Assembly (NCBI RefSeq): GCF_019042275.1
Contig: NZ_JAHQCW010000035.1
Span: 1-64,000, forward strand
From: Diplocloster agilis
GTDB taxonomy: Bacteria > Bacillota > Clostridia > Lachnospirales > Lachnospiraceae
Direction of reading: 5' to 3'
DNA length: 64,000 bases
The translations under genes and the position numbers were made by a program. The notes below the pieces were generated by a model. The model saw nothing but the letters and a program-made list of their open reading frames with translations, searched no databases and was not told the origin of the DNA. The first letter of the stretch is position 1, and the number at the start of each line of letters is the position of its first letter. Shown here piece by piece: positions 62,811 to 64,000 of this stretch.

Positions 62811-63860
62811 ATGGGAAATGATGTGATTCGTGAAGATGCGGTCAATCCCGCGGAAGTACCGCAAAGAACCCTGTACACCGGAGCCAAAATGCCCGGAATC
62901 GGCATCGGAACCTTCGGCTCCGACCGGTTTGGCGCGGACGACATAGCGAACGCGGTGGAAGACGCGGTAAAATCCGGCTACCGGCTGATCGACTGCGCCT
63001 CCTGTTACGGGAACGAAGACAAAATAGGAGTGGCGTTAGAAAACGCCATGAAAGCCGGTATCAAGAGGGAAGAACTGTTCGTCACCTCCAAATTATGGAA
63101 CGACATGCACGGAAAAGGCGATGTGCTGCTCTCCTGCGCCCAAACATTAAAAGATTTGCGGCTGGATTATCTGGATCTGTATTTTGTCCACTGGCCTTTC
63201 CCCAACTATCATCCGCCAGGCTGCGATGTAGACACCAGAAATCCCAATTCCAGGCCGTATATCCATGAAGAATTCATGGCATGCTGGCGGCAGATGGAGC
63301 GCCTGGTAGACATGGGACTGGTAAAACACATCGGCGTATCCAATGTAACGATTCCGAAGCTCCAGTTGATTTTAAGAGACTGCCGCATCAAGCCGGCCGT
63401 CAACGAAATGGAACTGCACCCCTGTTTCCAGCAGCCGGAGCTATATGATTTCTGCAAAGAGAATGACATCCAGATCATCGGCTTCTGCCCCATCGGTTCC
63501 CCGACACGCCCGGACAGGGACAAAACCCCGGACGACATCGCGGACATCGAGCTGCCGGAAGTACAGGCGATCGCAAAAGCCCACGGCGTGCACCCGGCCA
63601 TTATATGCCTGAAATGGGCGGTTCAAAGAGGCCATACCCCCATCCCCTTCTCCGTCCATCGGGACCAATACATGGGAAATCTTCGCTGCAGCTTCGAAGA
63701 CCCTCTGACGGAAGAAGAATTAGAGCTTCTAAAGGGCGTGGACAAAAACTGCCGTCTGATCAAAGGCCAGGTATTCCTCTGGGAAGGCGCCGACGACTGG
63801 GAAGACCTGTGGGACCTGGGAGGAGAGATCCCGGGCTGGAACGGTTACACCAAAAAATAG
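62811..63860 (+). CDS. Aldo/keto reductase
   Basis: 349 residues. The AKR catalytic tetrad is present: Asp and Tyr in YRLIDCASCYGNED, Lys in VTSKLWND, His in FVHWPFPN. HIGVSNVTIPKLQLIL and PAVNEMELHPCFQQPELYDFC are conserved too. Start at 62811, with AAAGAGG upstream; the open frame reaches back to 62685, overlapping the dehydrogenase end, but has no site. Probably reduces a sugar aldehyde or ketose in the same pathway. Confidence 0.93.
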   Translation: MGNDVIREDAVNPAEVPQRTLYTGAKMPGIGIGTFGSDRFGADDIANAVEDAVKSGYRLIDCASCYGNEDKIGVALENAMKAGIKREELFVTSKLWNDMHGKGDVLLSCAQTLKDLRLDYLDLYFVHWPFPNYHPPGCDVDTRNPNSRPYIHEEFMACWRQMERLVDMGLVKHIGVSNVTIPKLQLILRDCRIKPAVNEMELHPCFQQPELYDFCKENDIQIIGFCPIGSPTRPDRDKTPDDIADIELPEVQAIAKAHGVHPAIICLKWAVQRGHTPIPFSVHRDQYMGNLRCSFEDPLTEEELELLKGVDKNCRLIKGQVFLWEGADDWEDLWDLGGEIPGWNGYTKK

Positions 63861-63869
63861 GAGGCCCAT

Positions 63870-64000
63870 ATGATAACAGCAGTCACTCTGAACACATCCA
63901 TTGACAAAGCCTATCAGGTCGAGGACGTTGAAAAAGGGACCGTAATGCGGGTAAAAAGCTGTAACAACACAGCCGGAGGAAAAGGCTTAAACGTAGCCCG
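63870..64000 (+). CDS. PfkB-family sugar-phosphate kinase, partial
   Basis: First 43 codons of a 1-phosphofructokinase/tagatose-6-phosphate kinase type protein: MITAVTLNTSIDKAYQVEDV and the glycine motif NNTAGGKGLNVAR at the window edge. AGGAGG precedes ATG 63870, ten bases after the reductase gene. It fits as the second phosphorylation before the aldolase. Confidence 0.88.
   Translation, partial: MITAVTLNTSIDKAYQVEDVEKGTVMRVKSCNNTAGGKGLNVA

Overview
The window looks like a chromosomal segment of a spore-forming anaerobic Firmicute, most likely a Lachnospiraceae (Clostridium cluster XIVa) bacterium. The evidence is moderate GC with Gram-positive ribosome binding sites and promoters, a long SRP RNA carrying the extra 5'/3' domain typical of Bacilli and Clostridia, the spore genes sipL and cwlD, a ywlC/ywlE-rpiB-upp gene order, pyruvate formate-lyase with a clostridial-type ferredoxin, and many GgatD/FGGY/RbsABC sugar genes. 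No phage, plasmid or CRISPR locus is present; one short patch (about 8.7-10.6 kb) looks like the remnant of an integrated element beside a tRNA-Lys gene.

Layout. 0.4-8.5 kb: a two-component system (YesN-like regulator, YesM-like kinase with no extracellular sensor), a full-length sugar-ABC ATPase that has lost its nucleotide-binding motifs, then a normal RbsA-RbsC-RbsB-type importer. 8.5-10.7 kb: palindromic repeats, a truncated KilA-N gene, a tyrosine recombinase and tRNA-Lys. 10.8-16.2 kb: an AraC regulator divergent from a 1120-residue DUF5107/TPR protein, then an iron-sulfur protein. 16.6-18.2 kb: a CPBP membrane protease and an alpha/beta hydrolase. 18.4-22.2 kb: a four-gene surface-polymer O-acetylation operon (SGNH, DUF4358, MBOAT, DHHW). 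22.3-27.2 kb: SRP RNA, PlsC, a PrcB-like lipoprotein, SipL behind a sigma-E-like promoter, and a MerR/coiled-coil protein. 27.4-33.0 kb: a LytTR regulator with a degenerate receiver, a 7TM-type histidine kinase with its OmpR-type regulator, and a wall-spanning surface protein; an identical 19-base motif precedes both ends of this block. 33.1-36.9 kb: a ferredoxin, PFL-activating enzyme and a pyruvate formate-lyase whose glycyl-radical domain is a separate 81-residue gene. 37.2-41.5 kb: an AT-rich orphan putative nuclease, DUF1858 protein, MecA, and a Ser/Thr kinase fused to a ParA/MinD-like ATPase. 41.6-42.1 kb: a giant imperfect palindrome. 42.3-48.1 kb: GH18/SH3 protein, CwlD, a Sua5-phosphatase fusion, RpiB, Upp, dCMP deaminase. 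48.3-52.8 kb: homocysteine methyltransferase, DUF402 and AraC genes, L-fucose isomerase. 53-57.9 kb: an amino-acid-type catabolic operon (RidA, aminotransferase, DUF819, M14 hydrolase, YheO/DauR-like regulator). 58-64 kb: a LacI-headed sugar/polyol operon (aldolase, FGGY kinase, GatD-like dehydrogenase, aldo/keto reductase, PfkB kinase cut by the window end).

How it works together. Most of the window serves uptake and fermentation of plant- or host-derived sugars (RbsABC import, fucose isomerase, a ketose-bisphosphate route, PFL), under local AraC, LacI and YesMN control, with a cell-surface and sporulation layer. The most unusual features are the pseudo-ATPase coupled to a sensorless kinase and the importer, the split pyruvate formate-lyase, the kinase-ParA fusion, the shared 19-base direct-repeat motif, and a dense set of intergenic palindromes including five 21-bp-spaced GGGACATGTCC repeats. 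Functional statements rest on motifs read by eye; no database search was possible.
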